From Bryopsis sp. KO-2023 (Eukaryota > Chlorophyta > Ulvophyceae > Bryopsidales > Bryopsidaceae), in assembly GCA_030272585.1 (NCBI GenBank), contig BSYQ01000005.1, forward strand, positions 5,487,501 to 5,551,500: DNA of 64,000 nt, in the 5' to 3' direction. Positions 42,801 through 53,822 of the stretch are shown here, one piece after another. Below the pieces are notes generated by a model. That model made no database searches and was not told the origin of the DNA. It saw nothing but the letters and a program-made list of their open reading frames with translations. Within the stretch, counting starts at the first letter, position 1. Every line of letters starts with the position of its first letter. The translations under genes and the position numbers were made by a program.

Positions 42801-45696
42801 GGGGGTTACCTGGATACTTTCTTCTCGGGAAGGCGTGCATTGACTTCCAGCAAACTAAACCTCGCTGAAAATAGGATCAAGAGCGGATTTGCCAAGCCAC
42901 AAGCGCGCAGAAGGAGGACCAAGGGGATTATCCAAAGGCGATTTAACTTTGGACGTGCAAGGTAAAAGAGAGACAAAAACTATCGGGGAAGGTGAACACT
43001 GCCAAGTGGTACCCGAGTTATTTGTCTGAGGAGCGGAAGTCGACGGACTGACATTCCTTTAACTCTTTCTTGCGGAACTTTCTATTTAGTGGTATCTAAA
43101 TGGATAGTGCGGACAAGACCGTCTTGTTGCTGGCGGACTATTTCCAAGGTTCTTTGGAAGGCGGGGGTTAAAAGGTAATCTCTGTGGCGGAAGGTATATG
43201 GAGTGTATTTCGCGTGGAAGTCAACAAGTTTGAAGTGGCGGAACTTGGGGACTAACCGAGCATTGATGAGAGCGGACTATCTGCGGTGAAAAGAATCGAC
43301 TCGTGTTTGGATCTAGACAGTATCGAAGAGATAGCGGGCTCGAAAAATGAGCACACATTGCGATTCTATAGGGATGGAGTAAGCGGAAATACTCAGTTGG
43401 TGATTTACTACCTATAGACGCAACCGTGAAACTTTGGGAAGTTTACATACAAAGCGATGCCGTGAGAAGGATCCAAAGACGACGGAGGTGGCGGCTCATG
43501 CAATGGAAAACAAAAGAAGGAATGTGCGGACATTCAAAAATTACTCTTCTCCAACGAAGGAACCTCGAGCGGACATGGAACTGACCGAAGGGCGGATTAC
43601 CACAGAAGCCGAGCAAAGAAAGAAACCGAAATAAATCCTGAACTATGAACCGTGGAGACGGAAGACACATACAGCTGAGTGACTGAATTCGTTCGAGCGG
43701 ACTAATTGTACATCAGTTGGCGGAAACAGCAGCTGAAGCGGACAATGCACTTGTCAGGAGGAAAGCAACTTCGACTACGGCGGAAGAAGCGAAGTTCTGA
43801 AGAGAACTTGAAGGGTATTCGACTGGCAGATTGTGACCAGCGGATTAAGCCTGTTGGAATATGACTGGCGAGTTAATATTGGCGGAATCAAATTGCTAGC
43901 GAATACGAAGACAAGAGGCATTTGGGCGGACAAAATCCAGTACTTAAGGCGGATATCGTGCCTGCAGAAGCGGAAATTGTGCTGCAGAAGCGGAATTGTG
44001 CCTGTGGAAGCGGATATTGTGCCTGAAGAAGCGACACAATTCCAGTGAGCGGAATATGAAGGCGGAATTGATGATCTCAAAGAGCCAAAGCGGGAAAAAA
44101 TCAGTCAAGGCGGAAAATATCAGCCACGGCGGAATTTGAGGATCACGGTCGCACGTACAATTAGGAACGAATGAAAGGGCGTCAAAGCGAACGTTGGAGC
44201 GACCTAGCGGACAACACTAAGCGGAAGTTCTGATCAACAACCGACTTGGAGGCGTGAGGGTAGCTATGCAACGATTGACTCAGTCACGAGCGGATTATGG
44301 ATGTTCTGAAGCTGAGGATGTATTGGAGACTTATGGGGGTTTACCAAAGCATCAGAGGATTGGCCGAAGACAACAAAGAATCGCCAGGGTGGATTAAATT
44401 GGACCACCAGGGCGGATTAATTCAAACCGCCGAAGAAGGAGCGGACATTATTTGAAGACCCAAACTCGGAAAAACATTGGAGCGGACCACTGAAGACAAT
44501 AGCACTGGAGCAGAAAGGACGAAGAGGTCAGGGAATGGCCGGACGCTCTGCTGCATATACTGGCTCTCGCTGCTACGTAGGGACTCTAGTAGCCAACCAG
44601 CGGATTGTGATTCGATGAGATCCTGGGGGAAATGTAGGCCTCAGACAAATCTCTATAGCAGTGGCCATACATGTTATGGATATGCTCGAGCGGCTATTGT
44701 TCTGAGGTGTTGCGGCGGCGAAACTCATGGGAGATTCGTAGGGACGTTGAAGAGAGAAGAAGCTGAGAGATCAGCCGGACTTCTCATCGGTGTACTGGCT
44801 CTCGCTGCTAAGTGGGGACTCTAGCAGTCAACCAGCTTCGTGAGATCCTGGGGGTATCCGCATAGGATTTGGCCTCGGACAAATCTCTACACTGATGACC
44901 GCTTATATACTAGCGGATAAACGTAACGAATGGAGTGTTGTGCCTAAGTGATATCCGACCAAGCGTTTTACCGAGCGAAGAACGAAGATGTACCATGGAA
45001 GGAAGGCAAAATATCAGTTGTAAATGCAGAAAACGGAAGTGGAAATCTGACCAAGGAATTGCAGCGGAATTGGAATTGACCAAAACTGCAATGGATGAAA
45101 AGCCGCAGCGGATATCAACAGCAGCGGACTACAGGAGAGTGTCTGACAAGAGCGAAGCTTATGGTTTCCGACTAAGTGAAACTGCGAAGCGAGGTAGCGA
45201 GCGGAAGTTATAATCTAAGCTTGCGCGGACTTGGAGTCTTGAACAGATAAAGCATAGCGGGCATTTCTTCATGTTCGTGTGCTGAAGCATGAGCAAGAAG
45301 ACATTGCAAGCAATGCTTATGCCATGTTTAACCTTCTCCTTGGCGGTACTCGTGGGCGGAATCCACATCCGCACCATAGAACCACGAGTTAGGAGAGGCT
45401 TGAGCGGGCTATTACTAAATGCCCTGATGAAGCAAGCAGACGAAGAAGCGGGCATCCGTCCAAGCAAGAGACACAAGGTTTTTGGATTTCACAGAGTATG
45501 GGATCTGTTATGCCGTTTGAAAATCATCTTGTTTGCATGATTGTGAGGTTTGTTTTCTATTTTTCTATTTTTCTTCGTGTTTTGTTCCGTGGATGGCCCT
45601 GTTTCTCTTTTTAGCGGCCAATCAAAGTACTTATTCTTTATTTCTTTCGGGTTTTTCTTTCGCGATTACCTTTCTTGAGTGCTGAGGACACCACTC
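36811..45696 (+). other. Element D interior: non-coding field of dispersed GCGGA motifs
   Basis: From about 37430 to 45450 the plus strand is studded with GCGGA, mostly as AGCGGAAAT, GGCGGATTAAA or GGCGGACTAAA. I counted 24 in 38401-39480 (about one per 45 bp, against about one per kb by chance) and noticed no TCCGC there. The longest plus frames (37356-37715, 37744-38148, 42351-42794) have no domain. A degenerate duplication lies around 44548-44662 and 44790-44901. The first ~600 bp after the primer site is purine-rich without the motif. Confidence 0.8.
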
Positions 45697-45712
45697 GGGG
45701 GGGGGGGGGGGG
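45697..45712 (+). promoter_or_regulatory. Element D polypurine tract (G16)
   Basis: Sixteen consecutive G residues ending six bases before the 3' LTR. Confidence 0.7.
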
Positions 45713-45718
45713 AGTAGT

Positions 45719-45948
45719 TGATACGAGGTGACGAGGTTAGTGTCTAGATGTCCCATCGGTGAGTGGGTGTGTCACTGTAGAGTAAGGGGTTAGTGTGTTG
45801 TGGACGGTATAAAAGGGGTTGTATTTTTGACATTGTGTAACCTTTGGGGCTGGGTTTGCTATTGTGTTGTGTTCCCACGTTCTACCCTCCTCCACTTGGA
45901 GGAGGGCCCCTATCTACCCTTCCCCCTCTGGGGGAAGGGCCCCTATCA
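45719..45948 (+). repeat. Element D 3' LTR (230 bp)
   Basis: Identical by eye to the 5' LTR; followed by the TSD copy TTATT. Confidence 0.94.
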
Positions 45949-48817
45949 TTATTTGTTGGCACACAGGGCATTCGCGCACAAATGCCTTCAACTCATTCAT
46001 CCACCCCTTCCACCAATATCGCCGCGCTAGGATTTCTCCTGTTCGCGCTGGTCCTGTATGGCCTGCTGAAGGTGTCTCATGGCACTCCTTCATGATCTTA
46101 TTGCGCTGGCCTTTAGGAACCACCACTTTCTCGACTAATCCTCTCTTTGGGACCGTCCAGAGTATTCCCTCTCTGAGGAAATATCCCTCAACTTCCTCGC
46201 CACTCTCAAGCTTCCGCAATATCTTCACCAAGGAGTTATCAGCTTGGAGGGCTTGTTTCCACTCGTCTTGGCTTGCTTGATGCACTTGCCAAGTGGAAAT
46301 GTTCATCGCAGTTTCCACGGGCTTAGGAACACTGCGGGAGAGAGCATCTGCTAACACATTAGCCTTGCCTTTGATATAGGAGATCTTGGGGTTGATCGAA
46401 GTCAGGTACCCCGCCTCAAGCCATCTTGCTTGGGTTCTAGAAAGGTTCCTCTGCGACAGAATATGCGTCAGAGGTTGGTGGTCAGTGAACACTGTTACTC
46501 CACCCGCACAACCTTCTAGATAATGTCTCCACTGCACCATCGCATAACATATTGCACACAACTCTTTGTCGTATGGTGCATAGTTAAGCTCGGCAGGCTT
46601 GAATCTACGTGAGAGGTAAGCTATTGGCTGTAGCCCCTCTCCGTGATCCTGTGTTAACACGGCACCGATGGCCTCATTCGACGCATCAGTGATCACAGTG
46701 TAAGGCAGTGACGCATCTGGAAAAATAAGGACGGGAGCTTGACTTAAACGCTTTTTCAGTTCATTGAATGCGCCACGCTCAACCTGTCCCCATCTCCAAG
46801 GATGGTCTTTTTTCACTAAGTCATGGAGTGGTCCAGCAACATGTGCAAACTGGGGAATGAATTTCCTGTAGTATGAAACCATTCCAAGGAAACTACGTAC
46901 ATCACTAACACTCTGTAGTTCCTTCCACTCCTTCACTGCCTTCACTTTTTGTTCCTGTGGTTTTAACCCACTTCCGCTAATGCGGTAGCCAAGATAGTCT
47001 ACTGTTGCGACAGCCAGCTCACTTTTACTTGCCTTAGCAAAAAGCTGATATTCTGCTAGTCGCGACAGGACTTTCTCTAAGTGTTCGGCATGCTGTTCCA
47101 TGTTTTCAGAGAAGATGAGTATGTCATCGATAAAGACAACAACAAAATCATCTAAAAACTCTGCGAGTAGGTCTTGCACTAGAGTTTGGAATTGCGCTGG
47201 GCAATTGGTTAGCCCAAAAGGCGCTACCAAAAACTCAAAGTGACCGTATCTCGTGCGGAACGCTGTTTTATCTGTATCAGATGGCCTTACTGGAAATTGC
47301 CAATAGCCTGATCGCAGATCTAACTTCGAGAACACTTTGGCTTTGAACACTCTATCCATCAATTCTTCTGGCAGGGGTAAAGGATATCGGTTTTTCACCG
47401 TCACCTTATTGATCCACCTGTAATCCACACACATCCTTAAGCCTCCATCCTTTTTCGGTACAAACAGGATTGGCGCGCCCCAAGGGGACTCGGATGGTTT
47501 GATTTTCTTCTGTTCCAGAAGGTAGTCCACTTGTGCTTTCACTTCATCCAGCTCTGCTGGTGAAAGCTTGTATATTGGTCGATGGATAGGTGTTGGATCC
47601 TCCAGGTCTATCTTAAATTCATGACCTTTTCTCTTCGGAGGGATCCCTGGGGGTAAATCACGAGGGAACACACCACGGTGTGTTTCTACCACCTTTTTAA
47701 TTTCGGCAGGGGTGTCTGAACGAATAAGTTTACCAATCTCATCCTCAGTGTTGAATGGCTGTGTTCGCTCTATTGCGTCAGGCAATTCATGTTGGCCTAA
47801 AGCTTTCTCTTCAGACTCTTGCACTACAACCATGAATGCTGTCTCTGTTTTGAGATGACGCATCATTCTCTTAGCTGAACACTCAGTCACTGGCACTTCT
47901 TGCAGTATCGACTGTACTTTTCGTTCAGGTTCAATACTCTCTTGGGTTGGATGACGCAACGGGAGATGAAACACTTGGCTGTTTTTGCAAACTGAAATCT
48001 CATTCTGCTGAAAGTCTATGCGGGGGTTTTCTTTCTGCAACCAAGGCATGCCCAATATTAGGTCATAACCAAGGTCTGGGAACAGATCCGCTTTCATTTT
48101 GCACTTCAGCCCTCCTATCTTTACTCGGAGGTTGTTACAGCTGCCAGCCAATTCTTTAATATCTCCGTTTGCCAACATTGCTCTCTTTGAGCTTGGTGTA
48201 ATCGACAACCCGAGATCACGCGCTACCTTATCATTGATATAGTTTGCGGTACTTCCACAATCAATGAATGCATAAAGGTCCGTGGTCTTAATCCGTGCTT
48301 TTACTTCGTACCCTCTCACAGGCACTTCTTGAATTTTTAACAGAGGGCATGTGTCACCCTTGGTTGATGAAGTTGATCGAACTTCTGACACATTAACTCG
48401 CTCTGTGGTAGACCGTTGGGTTGTTTCTGACCCACTATCGTCTACGTCTGCAGGCAGGGACTCCTGTAGACTACTCTGCGACTCCAATGAGCCCACAGAT
48501 TCACTAACAGAGGGAAGAGATGCAGATGACGCATGAGGCGCGTCCATCTCATCCGGTGTGCTTTCCTTCTGTTCATTTTTCCAATCGCAGTTGTCATGTG
48601 CCGATTGGGTAGATGTGGAGAGTGTCTCTGTTCTCTCTTCACGCGGTGTACTAGTCCGCTCCTCAGGTTTTCCGCTGTGAGTACTTTTAACCTTTTTCGA
48701 GGCACCTACTTTTGATCTATGCTTCCTACGCCGCCTACGAACTCTGTTTCGCTTACGACGTTTGCGTCGGCCAGGCTCAGACGAAGCAGTTTCCTGCCTG
48801 GCGGTCAGTTTAACATT
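45949..48817 (-). CDS. pol: Element B' Pol, N-terminal segment: protease, RT, RNase H, integrase zinc finger
   Basis: The -1 frame opens at the frameshift site (~48817); the first ATG is at 48547. The protease again has FIDCGSTANY. RT (FIDDILIFS), RNase H and the integrase HHCC finger up to CPVCQQI match B, then D interrupts. The frame continues in phase at 36560. Confidence 0.93.
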
Positions 48818-48823
48818 TTTTTT
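48770..48823 (-). promoter_or_regulatory. Programmed -1 frameshift signal of element B'
   Basis: Same parts as in B: A8 run (48816-48823), GTTAAAC (48808-48814), stop TGA (48805-48807), and stem arms 48796-48802 and 48770-48776. Confidence 0.75.
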
Positions 48824-48866
48824 ACATCGGGGAGGTTTTTCACCTCCTCCAATCTAGGACATTGCC

Positions 48867-51443
48867 TCACAGGGTGACCCTTCTTTCCACAAAGATAACA
48901 ATTATATCCCCCCCCCCCTGGGGGTTCTGTCTTCCCTGATTGGCTTGTCCTCTTCCACGGTTACCACCACCGCGTCCACGTCCACCACCACCACGTCCTT
49001 GTTGCTGTTGCTGCTGCTGTTGCACTCCTGCGGCAGCTTGTGGTGGTGCTTGGGCTGGTGGTGTAGGGTTCTGCTGCTGCTGACCCTGATTCTGGCCTTT
49101 CTTCTTTCTTCCACCACGCCAGACTCCTTTCTTTTTCTGATTGGTTTGCCCTCCTTGGCCTTGTGTTCCAACTCCAAGGGCTTCCAATCGTTCGGCGGAT
49201 ATGATGGCGGCCTCGACATCTCGAGGTACCGTTGCTGCGACTAACTTCTGAACTTCACTTTTAAGTCCATCCACGAAGAGCAAATACTGGTGATCCTCTT
49301 CGAGGTCTGGAATCCTCAAGACTAACCGCTGAAACTCTTTGACGAACTGTTTCACGGTTCCAGTCTGCTTGAGTTTGTGGAGGTCACGCCACGCTTCATC
49401 TCGATCACTAGAGAATTCGAAAGCTGTAGCTAAACCATCCATGAAGTCCATCCAGTCACGGAAGGGTGGTCTTTCACCTCGGTGAATTTTCAACTCTTGC
49501 ATCGTTAACCAATCCGAGGCAGCTCCATAAAGGTTAGTGGCCATAATCGATTGCCACTGTGCTTCATGCACTCCGCAGGTTCTCAAGTACCGCGTCATGA
49601 GCACTTGCCATTTACGGGCTTTTGGTTCTCCACTTCCGTTAAATGCGCGAGGCATTTGCAACTTGACGGTGCTAGGCAACCACTGTCCTTGCCTAGGAGG
49701 TCCTGGGCCTGCTGGTCCAGCGCCACCTCCACCTCCACCTCCATCAGGAGGTCCACCGGGAGGTCCACCGCCTCCACCATCTCCACCGCCGCCACCACCT
49801 CCTCCGCCATCAGGCGCACCTGGAATGCGGGAAGGTGGGCGGTTTCGTCTGTCGCGGTAATCATCACCGCCATCATCATCTGGGTCGTCATCACCAGGGT
49901 CTCCAAAGTTACCTCGCATGCGAGGAACTCGACTGGGTCCACCAGTAGACTCATATGAACCAAGTGCAGCAAAGGGATTATTTTCTACCCTTGCTCCCAA
50001 AGCACTTAACCCAAGTCCCAATCTTCCAGTACGTGTGGGGATCTGCATGGGTTCTTTTCCTTTCTCTTCTCTGACCTGTGCCTTAGCACGCTCAAGGTCA
50101 ATTTGATATAACACTTCTGCTGAGGAGAGAACTCTTGGGTTAGTTCGTGTGGGTCTACGTGATCCATCGGCAGAGTCGGGTTCTGAGATGCGTACTCCAG
50201 GCTGAGCTCTTGTACTTGGAGGTATCAATTGAGGGAATGTGAAATCAACGTCTGGTGCGCTGTCCACTGCAGTGCATGGTGGTGCTTCTGCAGCAACAAT
50301 TTCACCCTCCTCGACCTGTACTGCTGGAGGAGCCGGTATTGTTGAGGTTCCTGCCCCAACCATTCCTACCGCGAAGCTCTGGTCTAGTGGCGGCCATGAT
50401 GCAGCCAACTGCTTTACTGATTTCTTCGGCAGCGGCATCCCAAAGGCTGAGTCCTCAGGCTCAGGAGAAGTTGATTCTTCTCGCTCTGGTGATACTGCAC
50501 GAGCATCACTTCCACTTTGGGCACTCTGACTTCCGCCACTCACATCCTCCATGCTTCGTTCCAGGCCAGATAATCTTAAGGCAACCACATCAGCTGCATC
50601 TTGCTGCTGATCCCAGGTCTTGGATGCCTTTTTCTCCAAGGCAATCAAATCTTTTTGAATTGCTACTCTGGAGCTCTGCAAACGCTTCACCTCAGCACCT
50701 TGCTTATGCAAGGACTCCCGAAACAATTCTAGAGTCCGTTCAACTTTTTCGTTGGAATCCGCAACAGTTCCTAATAAGCCTTCAATTCTCCGCCCTTGAA
50801 CAAGGGATAACTCGGAGAGTTGTTTTAACTGAAGTGCTGATGCTTCAGTTGCTTCTTTTAGGTCAGCAAAACGAGAGTCCGCTAGAATGTCTGCGGCATC
50901 CATTCTCCTCGTTATTGCGTCCACAGAAGCTTTGATCTCGGCTCTTTCTTTTCTATGGTCGATATCTTGGCGTAATAGCCTCTGCTCATATCGACTATGT
51001 TGAGCCGCTACTGAATCCAGCTTCTGCTGTTGCGACACCACCGCATGCTGTGTGGCCTCAACCTGTTGCGCATGCTGGTGCTGTGTTTCCAGCGCCTGCC
51101 CGATCACCTCTGATGCGCCAGCCAGTTGGTTCGACACAGAGGCCTCAGCATGGGCTAGCCTCTGCCCCAGTGTCTGGTCAACTTGCTGCAGGTGACCCCT
51201 TAGCCCGTGGGCTAAATCGTCCACACGGTCATGGACCGCATCCACATCCTCTCTTAAGGCTTCCGCATCAGCTCCCATGTCTATGTCGACAGCTGCTTGC
51301 TGGACATTGTGGATGTTCTGGACGTTTATTTGTTGATACACAACATTGGGTGCGTCAGGCAATTCCTCATCGAACTCAGGTTCAATCCCTGGCTCTTCAA
51401 CTTGAGGCTCGCGCACTGCCAATGCGTGTTCACGGTCAGCCAT
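48867..51443 (-). pseudogene. gag: Element B' Gag, frameshifted before the zinc knuckle
   Basis: Starts MADREHAL at 51443 and follows B Gag through the coiled coil, Gly/Pro linker and capsid domain. It lacks four residues of the RGG stretch. A length change in the G-run near 48907-48919 shifts the frame, so the protein ends DIIVIFVERRVTL and loses the CCHC knuckle. The knuckle codons are still present in another frame. Either a real lesion or a homopolymer sequencing error. Confidence 0.88.
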
Positions 51444-51588
51444 GGTCTCTCAGCCACTATTTGGGAGTACTCAACAACCACGGTTGGAGTTTCTCTCTAC
51501 CAAACAAACAAACAAAAACGTTTGTTGCGCCACGTTCACAAGTTTCGATCTCAAGAACTTAAAGTTCTTGCCTCGCTCCGAAACCAAT
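51444..51588 (-). promoter_or_regulatory. Element B' leader with primer-binding site
   Basis: The primer core is at 51575-51586 (plus-strand GCTCCGAAACCA), two bases from the 5' LTR. The leader is short (145 bp, as in B) and contains TTTGTTTG repeats. Confidence 0.8.
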
Positions 51589-52006
51589 TGATAGTGAAGC
51601 TTGTGGGTGACGCAATAGTGGTCGGCTGTGTTGATTGGATTCGTGATAACTTGCTGGCTAACGCAAGTATACTTGTGGGGTTTGTTGGTTTAGACAACTC
51701 TCTAGCTAGCGCGGTTGTGAACGCTACTAGAGCACTTGGGTTGGGAAGTGATTGCGTCAGGCAAACACTTAACACACACACACAAACACACACACAAGCG
51801 GGAACACACCAATCCCACGAATCCCGAGTTCTTACAAAATAAAGTGAATGTCAAAACAACGAGTGGGCCTCTTAAGTACCCCTAAGTGTAGTACGCTGAC
51901 GCATGCCCCAAACTCTGGGTCTAATCTGTCTTACTCGCGAACCCACATGCGTCAGCCACCCTCGGCTCTATCCCAAACTACCTCGTATAGCGCTAAAAGA
52001 CTAACA
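51589..52006 (-). repeat. Element B' 5' LTR (418 bp)
   Basis: Pairs with 32541-32958; followed by TSD copy CCTTC at 52007-52011. Confidence 0.94.
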
Positions 52007-52011
52007 CCTTC

Positions 52012-52641
52012 TACTTGATGTATGGGGTGCATCCTCAGCTGCCAGGAGATCTACTGGCTGGAAAAGCTCAAGCTGAAGCAGAATCAGTACAAGAGATGAT
52101 ATCTCATATGCAGGAAGTCATCAAAGATGCCAAGGACAGATATAAAACAGCCCAAGAGAAGATGAGGCAGCAAGCAAATAAAAGGAGAAGGGATATACAG
52201 TTTCAAGTGGGAGAAAAGGTGTTGCTCTCCACAAAGACATTGAATTTATCAGTCTTGAAACATATTCCAGTGAAAATCAGAAGAAGATATATAGGGCCTT
52301 TTGTTATTGCTGCTGCAGTGGGCTCTGTGGCATATAGATTGGTGTTACCAGATGGATGGAAATTACATCCTGTATTTCATGTATCAAAGTTGAGAAAACT
52401 TCAGGAAAGCTCTAAGTTTCCTAGGGAGGTAATGGCACCTCCAGCAGAATTAGATTCTGAGGGAGAAGAGGAATTTGAAGTTGAGGCTGTAGTAAGACAT
52501 AAGTTTTCAGGAAGAAAAAGGAGATTTTTAGTAGTCTGGAAGGGGTATCCACTTAGTGAAGCAACTTGGGAACCCCAAGACAATTTATTGAATGCATCAG
52601 AGATCCTGGCTGATTATAAGAGGAGAGCTGGGATCAGGTAG
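52012..52641 (+). CDS. pol: Element C Pol, C-terminal segment: end of integrase and chromodomain
   Basis: In phase with the codon ending at 32540. It contains the integrase C-terminal region with GPF motif (RRRYIGPFVI), HPVFHVSKL, and a chromodomain (EFEVEAVVRHK, FLVVWKGYP, ATWEPQDNL). Ends at the stop at 52641. Confidence 0.93.
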   Translation, partial: YLMYGVHPQLPGDLLAGKAQAEAESVQEMISHMQEVIKDAKDRYKTAQEKMRQQANKRRRDIQFQVGEKVLLSTKTLNLSVLKHIPVKIRRRYIGPFVIAAAVGSVAYRLVLPDGWKLHPVFHVSKLRKLQESSKFPREVMAPPAELDSEGEEEFEVEAVVRHKFSGRKRRFLVVWKGYPLSEATWEPQDNLLNASEILADYKRRAGIR

Positions 52642-52897
52642 AAGTTAGATGCACTTTTGATTCTGTGGCTGAAGGATCAGGAATCCCAGTGACTAGGGGA
52701 TGGGTTGCATAAGGGCAGTGAAGTGTTTTCTGAACTTCTGTGGGTTAAGGATTTTATGGGGATCTAATTATCCTTTCAGAAGTGCAGGGAGCTTGGGATT
52801 TGCAGCACCCTAGTTCAGAGTTACTTTTACAGAATCAGAAGGATGCATTTGATGGATACTTGGTGAGGGCACCAACTGCCCCCAGGGGGGAGGCAAT
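52642..52897 (+). other. Element C 3' UTR and polypurine tract
   Basis: 256 bp without ORF. The polypurine tract AGGGGGGAGG is at 52884-52893, four bases before the 3' LTR. There is no room for an accessory gene, unlike A and B. Confidence 0.75.
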
Positions 52898-53411
52898 TGA
52901 TACCAGCTGCTGACGTCTAGGGACGTCAGACGTCAAAGGCGTCATGCATCTGACGTCTGTGAAGCGTCAGATGCATCCCCGGTGAATGACAGCATCCTCC
53001 CAAGGAGGTACTACTGAACTACAGCGAGGAAACCACCGCAAGAGCACAGAGTCAAGACAATGGTTCGATCAATCAGATTGGGACTTGCGAGACTGAGGTC
53101 CTGGGTTCGAGTCTGAGTGGGAACGTGCTTTGGTTTGGGCCTGTGTGTGAGTGTGTGAGTGAGTCAGGAGTAGAACTGGCGGCTGTGAGTCAGGGTAGTG
53201 GGAGTGTTACGGGTGGTTAGTCACCCTCGGGAAAGTCGAACTGGGAGTTGAAATGATGGGACGCTTGATGTAACCTTGCTTTTCAGTGATCTGTTTGTGT
53301 GACCCCGAGTCTGTGACCCGTGCGATTTTGTGTGACCGTTCCGCCGCCGCCTCACTCTTTCCCGAGATAGGAGACGTCGCTCGCGGACGTCAGTCCTCCC
53401 GAGCGATAACA
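52898..53411 (+). repeat. Element C 3' LTR (514 bp)
   Basis: Pairs with 19720-20233; followed by TSD copy AGGAG. Confidence 0.95.
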
Positions 53412-53822
53412 AGGAGACTCTGCCTCCAGCAGAGTACCCGCCAATTCATCCACTGACCTACTTGCAGGAGACTCTGCCTCCAGCAGAGTACCCGCCAATT
53501 CATCCACTGACCTACTTGCAGGAGACTCTGCCTCCAGCAGAGTACCCGCCAATTCATCCACTGACCTACTTGCAGGAGACTCTGCCTCCAACAGAGTACC
53601 CGCCAGTTCAACGTTTTCCAAACGACCGACCTTCCCTTTCGGTGTGGCTTCACAAGGCACACCACCTGCCGGGTTCTGCTTCCCTGAAACAGATGCTACC
53701 CTCCCCATGGTAGCCTCCTTGTGTGGGTGGCTACGCCGGCCCTCCCACACTCCTCTTCTGTCCTCCTTCACCTTTTCATTCCGGCCAAGGGACTCTCCAG
53801 CCCTTGACCTCTTTAGTTTTCC
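53412..53822 (-). CDS. pol: Element A pol, N-terminal segment: frameshift entry and 18-residue repeats
   Basis: -1 frame after gag. A short basic lead-in (KEDRRGVWEGRRS, HPHKEATMGRVA) is followed by tandem 18-residue repeats of VDELAGTLLEAESPASRS type (54-bp units, 53412-53620). The frame continues in phase at 19714 after element C. The repeats probably form a flexible linker before the protease. No catalytic motif here. Confidence 0.82.
53783..53822 (-). promoter_or_regulatory. Candidate -1 frameshift signal of element A
   Basis: On the sense strand the gag frame ends G_GAA_AAC (53816-53822) TAA. Six bases after the heptamer begins a 9-bp stem, GGTCAAGGG / CCCTTGGCC (53801-53809 and 53783-53791), with one G-U pair. 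The heptamer is one base from the canonical GGGAAAC and does not permit full re-pairing in the P site, so this copy may shift poorly. Confidence 0.65.

Larger units (their letters stand above)
36566..45948 (+). mobile_element. Element D: 9.4-kb non-autonomous LTR element (LARD) filled with GCGGA motifs
   Basis: LTRs of 230 bp (36566-36795 and 45719-45948), TGATACG...CTATCA, look identical. TSD TTATT at 36561-36565 and 45949-45953. The primer site (36799-36810) and a G16 polypurine tract (45697-45712) give plus orientation. The 8.9-kb interior has no gag or pol and no ORF with a recognised domain. It is the innermost, youngest insertion, antisense in the integrase of B'. LTR termini resemble those of C (TGATAC) and B (CTATCA), making these families possible helpers. 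Confidence 0.94.
32541..52006 (-). mobile_element. Element B': second copy of family B, split by D
   Basis: LTRs of 418 bp (32541-32958 and 51589-52006), close to the 425-bp LTRs of B. TSD CCTTC at 32536-32540 and 52007-52011. Without D the element is 10.08 kb, matching B gene for gene on the minus strand: gag, frameshift signal, pol, accessory ORF. Defects: D inserted in the integrase, and an indel in a G-run that removes the Gag zinc knuckle. Inserted antisense in the integrase of C. Confidence 0.95.
19720..53411 (+). mobile_element. Element C: Ty3/gypsy chromovirus, split by E and B'
   Basis: LTRs of 514 bp (19720-20233 and 52898-53411), TGATACC...GATAACA, look identical. TSD AGGAG at 19715-19719 and 53412-53416. 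Primer site 20238-20249; polypurine tract 52884-52893. Without E and B' (and one TSD copy each) the element is about 7.78 kb: leader, gag (with one in-frame TAG), -1 frameshift signal, pol ending in a chromodomain, and a short 3' UTR. No accessory ORF like those of A and B. Inserted antisense in the gag-protease linker of A. Confidence 0.95.
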
